64,000 nucleotides of DNA from JBHJHP01 sp042219825 (GCF_042219825.1 NZ_JBHJHQ010000001.1:620001-684000); one strand, 5' to 3'. Counted from the stretch's first letter, positions 26,328 through 36,375 are shown. Notes: generated by a model from the letters alone, not told the origin. Numbers and translations are program-made.

Positions 26328-27257
26328 TTACGCATTGCTTTTTGCTGCCAGTTTTTCGAGCAGCCATATGATAACGATGCCAACTAAAGCAAATGCAATA
26401 GCAAGAATCACTTCATGATTAAATGCTTCGGGAATAAACCAGTGATATCCTTCTACAATCTTTTCACCGCTGCTCTTTAATATTAATTCCCCTGTTGAGC
26501 CGGTTTTGTATATCTCATTTTTCCAGGGCCACAATATTCCCAATGATCCCAGAATAAAGCCTGTAAGTATGGCAATCGTCTGATTTCTGAACCGTTCAAA
26601 CACCCAGGATAAAATATATGAGAATCCTAGCAATCCTACGCCGGCACCTGCAACAACAGGCAGAAGAACTTTTAAATTAAGAGTATTAACGGCATCTATC
26701 ATCACCAGCTGGTAGTTTCCCATCAGAATTAAGACAAAAGAACCAGACAATCCCGGCAGGATCATACTACATGCTGCTACAATACCACAAATAAATAGAT
26801 ATAGCATACCCGTGTTTTCGGAAGCAGGAGTAAGAACTGATATGGCTATTGCAATACCTGTTCCTATCATAAAAGATGTAATTACCGGAATATTCCACTT
26901 ATCAATCGTTCTACCTACAAAATAGACCGAAGCCAGGATTAATCCGAAAAAGAATGACCATATGTAAACTGGATAATTCTTGAACAAAAAGTCCAGTAAA
27001 TGAGCCAGGGATAAAATACTGATTGCGACTCCCGCCAATACTGCAATTAGAAAATACAGATCCGTGTGGCGAATAAGCTCTTTTATATCACCTTTTAAAA
27101 GCAGTTTTAGTGCTTTAAGATTAAACGATTTTATTGCATTGATTAAACGTTCAAAGATGCCTGTTATGAGTGCAATTGTACCTCCGGATACTCCAGGTAT
27201 TACATTGGCTGCTCCCATTCCAAGCCCTTTAAAAAACAAAGAAATATAAGTTTTCAT
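26328..27257 (-). CDS. DUF368 membrane protein, predicted undecaprenyl-phosphate translocase (PopT-like)
   Basis: This 309-residue polytopic membrane protein starts with the DUF368 signature GLGMGAANVIPGVSGGTIALITGIFE and repeats a related motif, SMILPGLSGSFVLILMG, in its second half, suggesting an internal duplication of re-entrant loops. About nine membrane segments are visible. DUF368 members (PopT) have been reported to recycle undecaprenyl phosphate across the inner membrane. It begins 24 nt after the TPR protein gene on the same strand, so the two are likely one transcript. Its function in this organism is by family only. Confidence 0.88.
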   Translation of the reverse strand: MKTYISLFFKGLGMGAANVIPGVSGGTIALITGIFERLINAIKSFNLKALKLLLKGDIKELIRHTDLYFLIAVLAGVAISILSLAHLLDFLFKNYPVYIWSFFFGLILASVYFVGRTIDKWNIPVITSFMIGTGIAIAISVLTPASENTGMLYLFICGIVAACSMILPGLSGSFVLILMGNYQLVMIDAVNTLNLKVLLPVVAGAGVGLLGFSYILSWVFERFRNQTIAILTGFILGSLGILWPWKNEIYKTGSTGELILKSSGEKIVEGYHWFIPEAFNHEVILAIAFALVGIVIIWLLEKLAAKSNA

Positions 27258-27281
27258 AATGTTAATCTCTAATTAGGTTTT

Positions 27282-29381
27282 TTAATTACGGTTTTGAAGG
27301 CCGTAACGTTTCAATACGTTGTAAGCTTTAAATAATCCAAGCTCACCGGCTTTACTTAAGTCCTTGTTGCCCTGTTCCAGATTTCCAAGATAGATATTTG
27401 TAAGGCCTCTGTTGAAATACGCTTCGGCCAGTTCCGGTTCCAGACGTATGGCTTCAGTGTAATCGTTTAATGCAACTTTATAATCCTTTAAAATAGTATG
27501 CACATTACCCCTGTTGTACCATGCAAATGCAAAATTCGGTTCCAGTTCAAGGACTTTGTTATAATCGCTTAAAATAAGATCATAATCCAGAATTTTCTTT
27601 TCCGTCTGAAAATCAGCAGTTCCCTGACCACCTGTTAACAATTGTCGTCCGCTTTTATTCGTATTGACGTTAGCTTCCGGTGCTATTTCATTTTCTATGG
27701 ACAAGACAAATTCCACCGTTTTAAATCTGAGCACTGCCCGGTAAAAATAAGCAATAGCCCAGTCACTCTTCATTTCAATGACTTTATTCAAATCCTTAAT
27801 GGCAGAACTGAAATCTTTGACCATATCATAATTCAATGCACGTTCCATATAACTGATGGCACTGTTCGGATACATATCAATGCGTTGTGAAATGGTTTCT
27901 ATAGTCTGAAAATGCTCATCAACCTGTTTTTCGGTAAGTGTCTGATTATCGTTTGTGAGGTAAATAGTTTTATTAAGACCGGAATTTCTGTTGAAGCTTT
28001 CGATCAGTGAGGCATAATAATTTTGCCTGGTTTTAAGCTTAGGATCATCCGGATAGAGGGATAAAACAAATTCTTTTTCAAGGTCTATAACAATGTTTCT
28101 GTTTTGAATCTGACCGCGAATATTGCTTGCAAATTTATTCTGTTCGTTTTCGCTGTTTTCATTGAAGATGACGATCTTCTTGAAGTTTTTGATATCGGTA
28201 TCTTTTTCATCCCTTTTATCGGGCGATTCATCGTTTTGTGCCAGACTAACATCTTTAAGCTCCTTTTTGCTGTTTTTCTTGCGTTCATCAGCTTTAGCTT
28301 CAATGTTGTAAGCCATATTAATATCTTTCTGCATGCCACTCTCGTCTCCAAGCATCTGGCGAGCCTTGGCTCTGGCATAATAAGCAGGCGCAAAATCCGG
28401 ATATTTATTAATGACCCGGTTAAAATCATCTATGGCATTAAAGGCATTACCCAGTTGATTATGTATCAAACCTCTATTAAAAAGGGCAATATAGTTATCC
28501 GGCTCAATATTTATAACCATAGAGAAATCTTCAACGGCACGGTTATTATCCATTATCTCGGCACGAATTAAACCGCGGTTAAAGTATGCAACTGAATTAT
28601 TGGGATCAAGTGAAATGGCCTTATCAAAATCGCCCAGTGCATCCATATAGTCTTTCTGAAAATATCGTGCAATACCCCTGTTCATATAAAAAAACGGTTC
28701 GTCAGGATTCAGGCGAACAGCCATGTCAAAATTTTCTTCAGCTTTTTTATACCGCTTTTGTTCAAAATCTACATGTCCCCGGTAAACATATCCTTCAGGA
28801 TTATATGGATTCAATTCTATGGCTTTATCAAAATCAGGAATAGCTTTTGCCGTATCACTTACTTCCAGATATGCAGCTCCCCTATTCAGATATGCCCGTG
28901 CAAATCCGGATTTCAGTTTAATAGCCTGCGAATAATCCTCAATCGCTCCCTGGTAATCCTTTAGGGCCATTTTACTTACACCCTTGTTCATAATGAGGGA
29001 CGTGTTATACGGATCATATTTTAAACCTGAGGAAAAATCCTGATTTGCCTTTTCATACTCACCTAGTCTTTGGTAACATATTCCCCGTACATTGTAGGCA
29101 TCAATTAGGAAAGGATTATTTTCCAGTGCTTTATCACAATCCTGTTTTGCACCAAGGTAATCATCCAGATAAAATTTGGCCACTGCCCTGTAGAAATATG
29201 GTTCAGCCAGATATGGCTTAGCCATTACAACCTGATTAAAGTACTGAATGGAAAGAACATAGTCTTCAAAATACAAGGCATTCCGTCCAATCGTAAGAAT
29301 TCTGTCTGTATTCAATTGAGCCTGGACAGGGAGGACAATACCCAACAACAGAACAAGTAATATTTTCTTAATTCTATTCAT
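27282..29381 (-). CDS. Exported tetratricopeptide-repeat (TPR) protein
   Basis: The 699-residue protein has a signal peptide (ILLVLLLGIVLPVQAQ) and tandem TPR motifs of about 34 residues: roughly ten at residues 30-380 (AYNVRGICYQRLGEYEKA, AYLNRGAAYLEVSDTAKA and others), a charged Lys/Asp/Glu linker near 380-430, and another block at about 530-690 with a longer insertion. TPR superhelices bind peptides or scaffold complexes; in the periplasm they often serve envelope assembly. It has its own promoter and leads into the DUF368 gene. Partner unknown. Confidence 0.88.
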   Translation of the reverse strand: MNRIKKILLVLLLGIVLPVQAQLNTDRILTIGRNALYFEDYVLSIQYFNQVVMAKPYLAEPYFYRAVAKFYLDDYLGAKQDCDKALENNPFLIDAYNVRGICYQRLGEYEKANQDFSSGLKYDPYNTSLIMNKGVSKMALKDYQGAIEDYSQAIKLKSGFARAYLNRGAAYLEVSDTAKAIPDFDKAIELNPYNPEGYVYRGHVDFEQKRYKKAEENFDMAVRLNPDEPFFYMNRGIARYFQKDYMDALGDFDKAISLDPNNSVAYFNRGLIRAEIMDNNRAVEDFSMVINIEPDNYIALFNRGLIHNQLGNAFNAIDDFNRVINKYPDFAPAYYARAKARQMLGDESGMQKDINMAYNIEAKADERKKNSKKELKDVSLAQNDESPDKRDEKDTDIKNFKKIVIFNENSENEQNKFASNIRGQIQNRNIVIDLEKEFVLSLYPDDPKLKTRQNYYASLIESFNRNSGLNKTIYLTNDNQTLTEKQVDEHFQTIETISQRIDMYPNSAISYMERALNYDMVKDFSSAIKDLNKVIEMKSDWAIAYFYRAVLRFKTVEFVLSIENEIAPEANVNTNKSGRQLLTGGQGTADFQTEKKILDYDLILSDYNKVLELEPNFAFAWYNRGNVHTILKDYKVALNDYTEAIRLEPELAEAYFNRGLTNIYLGNLEQGNKDLSKAGELGLFKAYNVLKRYGLQNRN

Positions 29382-29395
29382 CTTATAAACCAGAG

Positions 29396-29426
29396 CAAAA
29401 ATAAAAGAATTTTTATGAGTTGCTAA
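29396..29426 (-). promoter_or_regulatory. Promoter of the TPR-DUF368 unit (TTAGCA / TATTTTTG)
   Basis: On the minus strand TATTTTTG at 29403-29396 is a perfect TAnnTTTG box. TTAG at 29426-29423, 19 nt upstream, could be a -33 element of the kind also seen near rpsA. The leader would be about 10 nt. Confidence 0.6.
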
Positions 29427-29462
29427 TTAAAATGTGTTAATTGAAGGCTTTCAGGGGAATAC

Positions 29463-29494
29463 AAAAATACCCACCGGCTAGGATGGGTATTTTT
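29463..29494 (-). terminator. Hairpin terminator of the PL11 gene
   Basis: AAAAATACCCA pairs with TGGGTATTTTT (11 bp) around a 10-nt loop, 18 nt after the PL11 stop on the minus strand. The stem is symmetrical, so it may also stop plus-strand transcription. Confidence 0.8.
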
Positions 29495-29512
29495 ATATCT
29501 GTATATTAAAGT

Positions 29513-32500
29513 TTATTTAATAGCGATTCTCCTGTTATATACCTTATCACCGGTTTCAACTTTAAGCATGTAAATTCCGGAAGCTAAACTTTGAAGGTTA
29601 AGTGTTTCCTTCATACCTCCATCCGCACCTTCATTGTACACCGTTTTACCGTTCAAATCAGTTACCTGAATTTGTTTTATCTTTTCGTTATTTGCTAATT
29701 CAACCGTGAATAATCCATTTCCCGGATTAGGATATACTTCAAATAAACCTGTCTGGTTTTCATCAATTGCGTTGCTGACAGTTACCATTAAGATTCCGTC
29801 AGAGCGCATTTTTGATAAATCCCATGCAAGTCCTGTTCCCGGAGAAGCTGGGGAAACTGCATCAAAATCACCAGTATTGGCGGTTGATTCGATAACCTTA
29901 AAACTATCACCTACTTTATAGGCACCACCTTTATTGCTTACGTATAAGGTACCTCCTAAATATACGACTGAAGAAGAAACCAGTTTATCAGAATTATTTG
30001 TAGTATTATTCACTGCAACCGCAAAATATGAACCGGGTTGAAATCTGACCAGGTTGTTTACCGTCAAGGATGAACCTGACGATCCTGAACCAGCTTGTAA
30101 ATATCCACCTGCATTAACGGTGACTGATCCCTTTACTGAACCTGTCCCCAAAAGGATAGCACCATTGTTAACTGTTACGGTACCTGTTCCCGTCGCGCTT
30201 CCGCTAGTATTCGAAACAATCAATGAACCGCCATTAACATAAGTGCTTCCGGTATAGTCGTTCGCGTTCGTCAGGGTCCATTTACCAGTTCCATATTTAT
30301 AAATTACTGCAGATCCTGTGATTAAACCATTAAAAACAGCATTACCATCATTATGCCCAACACTCCATATATTTCCACTTAATGTAGAAGCGGATGTTCC
30401 ACTTAGTGTACCGAACCTTGTTGTTCCTCCTTTCAGATTATAGGTATACAGCTGTCCGTTAAGATTAACATCTGCATTACCAAAACCATAGGTATTGTTA
30501 ATACGAAAATCTCCTCCGTCTCCATCAGTAGTAATATTAATTTTACCGGTGAACCCCGACCAGTCTCCGTTAAGGTCGTTTCTTATCCAGGGAGAATACA
30601 AATTTAATATTCCTGATCCAAGCAGTTTACCGGTTAACGAACTACGGCTGTCAAGTAATAGAGAACCGGTCTGTCCTTCCTCCACAAGGATATTCCAGCG
30701 ACATCCATCAGTGTAAGAGTAGGAATTATCATTCATTGCCAGGGTTCCGCCATTTCGGAAAATAACCGTATCTCCCAATCCATCTATGTTTGCAATGTCT
30801 TCGGTGAGGCGTATCGTCCCTTGCCTTATTATGGTAGCATTATGATAATTTCGTGTTTTCAGAATCAGTGTTCCTTTACCGTTTTTAATAAGATTTCCGG
30901 GTCCTGTGAAATAACCTCCAAAAGTAACAGTTCCGTTTGTTACAGAAATTTCCCCATTGTTTACACCTACAGTCACATTTCTATCAGTTGTTATCTCTCC
31001 TCCACCTGTAATTTCTAAAGCTCCTCCGTTTAATTGTAGGTTAGATGCAGCACTGCTTGATGCACCAATATAACTTGCATAACCGGCATTGGCAATATTC
31101 ACCACACTTACTTTGCCACCTTCAATTTTTGTTGGTCCTGTATAACTGTTTTCTGTCTTAATCAGAATAGTTCCTGCCCCACGCTTTGTTAATCCTGCAT
31201 TTCCGGCTACTGAACCGGTGCCGGATAAAAGAAAAGTTTTATTTATATCTATTGTCAGGTCACTAACGGCATAGTTACCATTAATAATGGCTACCTGACT
31301 TTTTGCATTGTCATTAATAATAACGGAATCTTCACCAATAAAATAATCTGCTTCACCATTATTGGACCAGTTCAGTTTATTAAATACATCCCAGTCACTA
31401 TCTACGGCCCCCGTCCATTCCACTTTTCCGGGAGCACGGGTAGCATCTACCGTAAGTACAAGTTTGTTATTATCAAAGCTCAAAGAATGAGGGATGCCCG
31501 GAATTCCAGTAACAGTAATATCCGACAGATTTCCATTCATAGAACCTGAAACTGTTGCCAACACATAGTCTCCAGCTGATAATTTGCCATCCAGACGGTT
31601 AATATTGATGGTAGTAGTGCTAAAATTGAGATCACCATCTATTACCAGAATATCATTGGTTTTGGTTGTGCCATCAACATCGTTGGAGAGATCCCAAAAC
31701 AAGGTTGTTTCTTTGGCAACAGAAAGTTCCTTATTAATGAATAGCGTGTCGGTTGCTCCTTTGGCATCGCTAATAACAAGATTGGTATATGGCTCAAGCT
31801 TCAAACCATTATTATATGTGCCGTTACCGCCTGCAGTTGCAAATCTTTTTACAAGTACCTGGCTATTTTCCAACAAACCATTTACGATTAACGATCCATC
31901 CCAAACTCTGGTAATACCTGTGTAGGTATTACTAGTATTGATAGTTAATTTACATCTTCCCGCTTTGGTAAAATCAGTATTGCCAGTAATACTTCCGGTT
32001 CCGCTAAAAATATAATCATCTGGAGATATCACCCTTATATCAGACGGAGCCACATCACCATCAACGGTAATGGCTGTTGAATGATCACCGGAAATGTCAA
32101 ACAATACACTATCGCCATCTGCAAAATTCACATCAGCAGAATTGTATGTCCATGATGCAGATGTTCCGGCATCCCAGCTCCCACTCTTCCATACTTTTTG
32201 ACCCGGCAGTATGATCGGTGCGGGTGGAACCGAATCCATATCGTTTCCTATAAAAAATCCCGGATGTGGTGGCTGGTTATATGAGTTGGGCTGCCAACCA
32301 ATAGCAGCTCGGTACTGCGGGTCATTCATCAAGGTATAGATCTTAACTGATGTAGGATAGGTTGTTGTATAAATTCTCAAGGCAGAATTATCAGCTGTTC
32401 TCCAAATTGCTTCTTCCCGCCAGTCACCTAAAACATCAGCACTTAATGCCGGATTTCCTTTCGTCCAGTTATCCGATCTTGTTCCTTCAGCTCTTAACAA

Positions 32501-34030
32501 CTGCGTATTGGCACCGTTATTATATTTTGTAATCGTTCCGATTCCATAATTATCATACCAGGCATGATCCAGCATTTCCCTGGACAAATCACCATCCCAC
32601 CAAATAAAGAAGTTCATCGATCCGGGAGGTGAAAGATTGGTAATTGCATCTCCGGTAGAACTAAGGAATGGGAATCCTGAAGGTCCCCACATTTCCATAC
32701 CAGGATAATCTGGTGTAATATCAGCACATCCGGCACGTCCCATGTCCCTGCCAATGTTTTTGTAAAATAAAATCTCGCCTGTACCTGCATCACGATAGTC
32801 TCCCCCTGCATAATTCTCCAAACAACCAAAAAACTCCAGTCCTTTTCTGTACGGATTAATATCACTTAAATGCTGAGCATCACCATGTCCCAGTTTTGTT
32901 GAATATAATCCCTGTCCGTTATCATTCATACACATCGAACCGTACATAACCTCATCACGTCCATCATCATCCACATCACCTTGTGTCAGGTTATGATAGC
33001 CCTGTCCTGCATAGTCCGGATGACTGTTTGAATCAAAATACCAGTTTTGTGTCAGAGAACCATTGCTGTATTTCCACGAAGCCATTGCAATACGCTCATA
33101 AATACCGCGGCTTATAACAATACTTGGAGTTTTGCCGTCCTGATACGCTACAGTAAACATACACTTTGTTGACCTGTGACCACCGTCATCCTTTCCCCAG
33201 TCAGTAATCGGGCCGCGGTGTATATATTCTGCTCTGGCCAGTTCTTCACCAGTCATACCATCCAATACCGATAAATAATCAGGCCCTTCCATGCGGTATC
33301 CCACCGATGAAATAGAATAGCGGTAATTCGTTTTTCCGTCACCATCCACATCACCCATCTGATTTCCTACACCATCAATAAAACCTTCCGACGTACGTAG
33401 GGCTACTTCTGCTTTCCCGTCACCATCCAGATCCCAAACAAGAAAATTAAATTCCACAGCATTGTAAATATTTGGTCCCATGTTGACAGCCCACATGAAT
33501 GTACCGTCCATTTTATACGCTTCAAGATAATGGTAATCGGTGGAAGATATATCCATGTTTAAAGCTAATCGCTTAACGATGATCTCATATTCCCCATCAC
33601 CGTCAAGATCTCCAACAGATGCGTCATTCAGTTCGTATGTGCCATATCCTCCGTTGATCTTCCTTACGGGAATATCTTTATAATTTGTTGCCCATACCGA
33701 AGCCGACTCATTCGTATTCTTTTCAACCCCTTTAATCACAGGTCTTACCTGATAAACGCTACTTGTTGTTCCCGATGCATCAAGATAATTGCTTATGTCT
33801 GAAATTGGTTCAGTATTCAATAATGAGCCATCTTTATAAAGATTATAAGCAACATCTTTCATCTCATTTGCCAGTACTCTCCAGCTTAAAAATACGCCTG
33901 AATTAGTTTTCACTGCTACCAGTCCGTGTTTCAGATTTTCCATTTGTCTTTGAGAAAAGACCGGACCTGTTAAAACGATTGATAAAACAACAAGGAGAAC
34001 AACCTTAACCTTTCTTGTAAAATTTAACAT
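29513..34030 (-). CDS. PL11 rhamnogalacturonan lyase with beta-strand repeats and T9SS C-terminal domain
   Basis: This 1505-residue secreted enzyme is predicted to cleave the rhamnogalacturonan-I backbone of pectin by beta-elimination. A signal peptide precedes the PL11 domain (about 28-605), with family segments LKHGLVAVKTNSGVFLSWR and several Ca-binding-like loops (GDLDGDGEYEI, WDLDGDGKAEV, GDVDGDGKTNY, GDVDDDGRDEV). From about 610 to 1400 follow autotransporter-associated beta-strand repeats such as NTYTGITRVWDGSLIVNG and NDYTGSTYVNGGSLIVSN. The last 75 residues (FEVYPNPGNGLFTVEL to the end) are a T9SS type A sorting domain, so the enzyme is exported across the outer membrane and probably surface-anchored. 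A GH43 gene diverges from it. Confidence 0.93.
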   Translation of the reverse strand: MLNFTRKVKVVLLVVLSIVLTGPVFSQRQMENLKHGLVAVKTNSGVFLSWRVLANEMKDVAYNLYKDGSLLNTEPISDISNYLDASGTTSSVYQVRPVIKGVEKNTNESASVWATNYKDIPVRKINGGYGTYELNDASVGDLDGDGEYEIIVKRLALNMDISSTDYHYLEAYKMDGTFMWAVNMGPNIYNAVEFNFLVWDLDGDGKAEVALRTSEGFIDGVGNQMGDVDGDGKTNYRYSISSVGYRMEGPDYLSVLDGMTGEELARAEYIHRGPITDWGKDDGGHRSTKCMFTVAYQDGKTPSIVISRGIYERIAMASWKYSNGSLTQNWYFDSNSHPDYAGQGYHNLTQGDVDDDGRDEVMYGSMCMNDNGQGLYSTKLGHGDAQHLSDINPYRKGLEFFGCLENYAGGDYRDAGTGEILFYKNIGRDMGRAGCADITPDYPGMEMWGPSGFPFLSSTGDAITNLSPPGSMNFFIWWDGDLSREMLDHAWYDNYGIGTITKYNNGANTQLLRAEGTRSDNWTKGNPALSADVLGDWREEAIWRTADNSALRIYTTTYPTSVKIYTLMNDPQYRAAIGWQPNSYNQPPHPGFFIGNDMDSVPPAPIILPGQKVWKSGSWDAGTSASWTYNSADVNFADGDSVLFDISGDHSTAITVDGDVAPSDIRVISPDDYIFSGTGSITGNTDFTKAGRCKLTINTSNTYTGITRVWDGSLIVNGLLENSQVLVKRFATAGGNGTYNNGLKLEPYTNLVISDAKGATDTLFINKELSVAKETTLFWDLSNDVDGTTKTNDILVIDGDLNFSTTTININRLDGKLSAGDYVLATVSGSMNGNLSDITVTGIPGIPHSLSFDNNKLVLTVDATRAPGKVEWTGAVDSDWDVFNKLNWSNNGEADYFIGEDSVIINDNAKSQVAIINGNYAVSDLTIDINKTFLLSGTGSVAGNAGLTKRGAGTILIKTENSYTGPTKIEGGKVSVVNIANAGYASYIGASSSAASNLQLNGGALEITGGGEITTDRNVTVGVNNGEISVTNGTVTFGGYFTGPGNLIKNGKGTLILKTRNYHNATIIRQGTIRLTEDIANIDGLGDTVIFRNGGTLAMNDNSYSYTDGCRWNILVEEGQTGSLLLDSRSSLTGKLLGSGILNLYSPWIRNDLNGDWSGFTGKINITTDGDGGDFRINNTYGFGNADVNLNGQLYTYNLKGGTTRFGTLSGTSASTLSGNIWSVGHNDGNAVFNGLITGSAVIYKYGTGKWTLTNANDYTGSTYVNGGSLIVSNTSGSATGTGTVTVNNGAILLGTGSVKGSVTVNAGGYLQAGSGSSGSSLTVNNLVRFQPGSYFAVAVNNTTNNSDKLVSSSVVYLGGTLYVSNKGGAYKVGDSFKVIESTANTGDFDAVSPASPGTGLAWDLSKMRSDGILMVTVSNAIDENQTGLFEVYPNPGNGLFTVELANNEKIKQIQVTDLNGKTVYNEGADGGMKETLNLQSLASGIYMLKVETGDKVYNRRIAIK

Positions 34031-34069
34031 GTTGTGGAATAATATTAGTTAGATTTCTATGTTTGATTC

Positions 34070-34077
34070 CAAAAGTA
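34070..34077 (-). promoter_or_regulatory. -7 box (TACTTTTG) of the PL11 gene
   Basis: TACTTTTG on the minus strand matches TAnnTTTG exactly, about 40 nt before the ATG. No -33 element is obvious at the usual distance, as would be expected if an activator is needed; that is inference. Confidence 0.5.
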
Positions 34078-34260
34078 TTTGTCCAAAATATCGAATGATT
34101 AAACTGATCTATAGAATCAGTACATTCCTTTTCAGAAGCAAACATTATACCATTTATTAAAAGCCCTCAAAAATAATGAATTAATAGTTTACAGAAAAGA
34201 TTAAGTGTTAAAAATACAATCTTTGATGCTTTTTAGGTTATTATCAATAATTAAACTTTC

Positions 34261-34292
34261 TTTGAAGTGAAGGACAAAAGCAATTAAATTTA
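34261..34292 (+). promoter_or_regulatory. Promoter of the GH43 gene (TTTG / TAAATTTA)
   Basis: TTTG at 34261-34264, 20 nt, then TAAATTTA at 34285-34292 (one mismatch from TAnnTTTG). The expected start of transcription is within about 5 nt of the ATG at 34301, so the mRNA would be nearly leaderless. Confidence 0.5.
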
Positions 34293-34300
34293 CCGTTATT

Positions 34301-36283
34301 ATGCATAAAACTGTTCAGATAAAAACGTTAGGCAAAGAAGTATTCAGATTACTCATGATAGCATGTTTTATAACTCACGTTTCCTTATCGGAAGCAAAAA
34401 ATATTATGCCGCAACAATCAGAATATAAGGCCTATTTATACATTTATTTTAGTGGCGACGAGACCAGACTTGATGACCAGCAGATTTATTTTGCGGTCAG
34501 TAAAGACGGCCTCACCTGGGATGACCTGAAGGAAAACAACCCTGTTCTGACATCGGTTCTGGGTGACCAGTCAGTTCGGGATCCTTTCATTTTAAGATCA
34601 CCGGAAGGGAATCATTTTTACCTGATTGCAACAGATCTGGATATCAGGGCAGGTAAATATAACGGAAATTGGGGACTCATGGCAACGGAAGGCAGCAATT
34701 CAATCATGGTTTGGGAATCTGATGATCTTGTAAACTGGTCTGAACAGCGAATGGTTGATGTTTCAAGTGCGGTTCTGGCGGGAAATACATGGGCCCCGGA
34801 GGCAATTTATGATGAAACTGAAGCCAAATATATGGTGTTCTGGTCAAGCCGTGTTGCAACTGACAACTATGCCAAACACAGAATTTATGCTGCTTACACC
34901 CCGGATTTTGTCACTTTTTCTGATCCTTTCGTATATGTTGATACTCCCAACGGTACGATAGATGCGTCTATTCATAAAATCGGAGACACATTTTATCGAC
35001 TTATTAAAGATGATGTTGTGCTCAATGTTAGTTTATCATCAAGTAATGAGTTAGTGGATCCAAACAGCACCTACGCTTCGGGTAATGCATTTGTGAAAAT
35101 TCAAAACACCGAACTGGAAAGTTACACCGGTGGTTATGAAGGACCAACAATGTTTCAGTTTAACGGTGAGGATAAATGGTGTGTGCTGGTTGATGAATAT
35201 GTAAACAGTCGCAGGGGCTATATTCCTTTTATTTCCGATGATATATCTGCACCTAACAGCCTTTCTTTAATGAGCGATGGAGAATATCTGATGCCTACAG
35301 GAGCCAAGCATGGAACAGTAATACCTATAACACAGGAAGAATATGATGCCTTAATTGCCAAATGGGCCGTTAAAGCGCCGGATGAGACAATCGCTGATGA
35401 TCCGGTTTTAAATTATGATTTTAACGAGACTTTAAATAATGTACTGGTTGTGGATAAATCAGGAAATCTGCATAATGCAGTAGTTTATGGCAATGCGACT
35501 TACGCTAATGATACGGAAAAGGGTCAGGTGCTTTACCTTGACGGATCATCCAATACCTACCTTGCTTTTCCTCAGGGATTTTTTGATGGTCGTAGTAAAA
35601 TGACGGTGAATATGGATATTAAACCTGAATCGGATGCAAATTATCATTTTACATTTACTGTTGGATTGAATACATCAAAATACATGTTTCTAAGAACTAG
35701 AGACAATGAAATACGTAACGCAATAACTACCCAAAGTTACTCTAAGGAAGGCCAGGTGCTCACAAACGGCTCTTTTAAAGGGAAATGGGTCAACGTTAAA
35801 ATTGTCATGGATGATCATTTAATGTCTCTTTATCTGGATAATACCCTGGTGGATTCAAATGCCTTTGTAAGGTCAGTCAGTGATCTGGGAACGAATTTGA
35901 TTGGATACCTTGGCAAATCATTTTATGCGGATCCTTATTTCAAAGGCTATTTTGATAATGTTCGTGTCTATAACCGTGCGTTTACTGCTGAGGAAATATC
36001 CTCAGGTTTATCTACAGGTTTGGATCAACCACAAAACAAAAATACAAATCCGATTGCAATCAGTGTTGAAGGAAATAAAATGTTGATTGCTATTGAAAAT
36101 AGCGCCGAATTGAATTCGGTTGTAAAGCTGCTTGATATTACCGGCAAAACTATTGTTAACAAAGATGTATATGGCAACGCAGATAATTGCTCTTTAGATA
36201 TTCCGGATGGTTTTCACGGCGTCTGTATTGTTTCTGTAAAAACCGGATCACAACAAAGAACACAAAAGGTTGTTATTCCCTAA
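34301..36283 (+). CDS. GH43-type glycosidase with LamG-like domain and T9SS C-terminal domain
   Basis: The 660-residue secreted protein has a signal peptide (FRLLMIACFITHVSLSEA), a five-bladed-propeller GH43-like domain at about 42-360, a LamG/concanavalin-like domain at about 366-566 and a T9SS sorting-type C-terminus (about 583-660). Candidate catalytic acids lie in SVRDPFIL, NGTIDAS and YEGPTMF; the propeller also shows NTWAPEAIYD. GH43 members of this kind act on arabinans, arabinofuranosides or galactans, which are the side chains of rhamnogalacturonan I. Divergent pairing with a PL11 lyase supports a pectin role. The precise subfamily and linkage are not determined. Confidence 0.88.
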   Translation: MHKTVQIKTLGKEVFRLLMIACFITHVSLSEAKNIMPQQSEYKAYLYIYFSGDETRLDDQQIYFAVSKDGLTWDDLKENNPVLTSVLGDQSVRDPFILRSPEGNHFYLIATDLDIRAGKYNGNWGLMATEGSNSIMVWESDDLVNWSEQRMVDVSSAVLAGNTWAPEAIYDETEAKYMVFWSSRVATDNYAKHRIYAAYTPDFVTFSDPFVYVDTPNGTIDASIHKIGDTFYRLIKDDVVLNVSLSSSNELVDPNSTYASGNAFVKIQNTELESYTGGYEGPTMFQFNGEDKWCVLVDEYVNSRRGYIPFISDDISAPNSLSLMSDGEYLMPTGAKHGTVIPITQEEYDALIAKWAVKAPDETIADDPVLNYDFNETLNNVLVVDKSGNLHNAVVYGNATYANDTEKGQVLYLDGSSNTYLAFPQGFFDGRSKMTVNMDIKPESDANYHFTFTVGLNTSKYMFLRTRDNEIRNAITTQSYSKEGQVLTNGSFKGKWVNVKIVMDDHLMSLYLDNTLVDSNAFVRSVSDLGTNLIGYLGKSFYADPYFKGYFDNVRVYNRAFTAEEISSGLSTGLDQPQNKNTNPIAISVEGNKMLIAIENSAELNSVVKLLDITGKTIVNKDVYGNADNCSLDIPDGFHGVCIVSVKTGSQQRTQKVVIP

Positions 36284-36327
36284 GATTTTATTGGCGTAAT
36301 TTCTGACAAGAATCAGCATATCTGTAC

Positions 36328-36358
36328 TTGTTTTATAAACTAGAGTTGACTTACTTTG
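36328..36358 (+). promoter_or_regulatory. Possible promoter of the rhomboid-threonine aldolase-menF unit
   Basis: TTG at 36328-36330 and TACTTTG at 36352-36358 are 21 nt apart, close to the Bacteroidota spacing, but the -7 box is one base short. If real, it places the rhomboid start downstream, at the GTG at 36376 or TTG at 36379. Confidence 0.35.
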
Positions 36359-36375
36359 CTTGTTTAACAGAAAAA

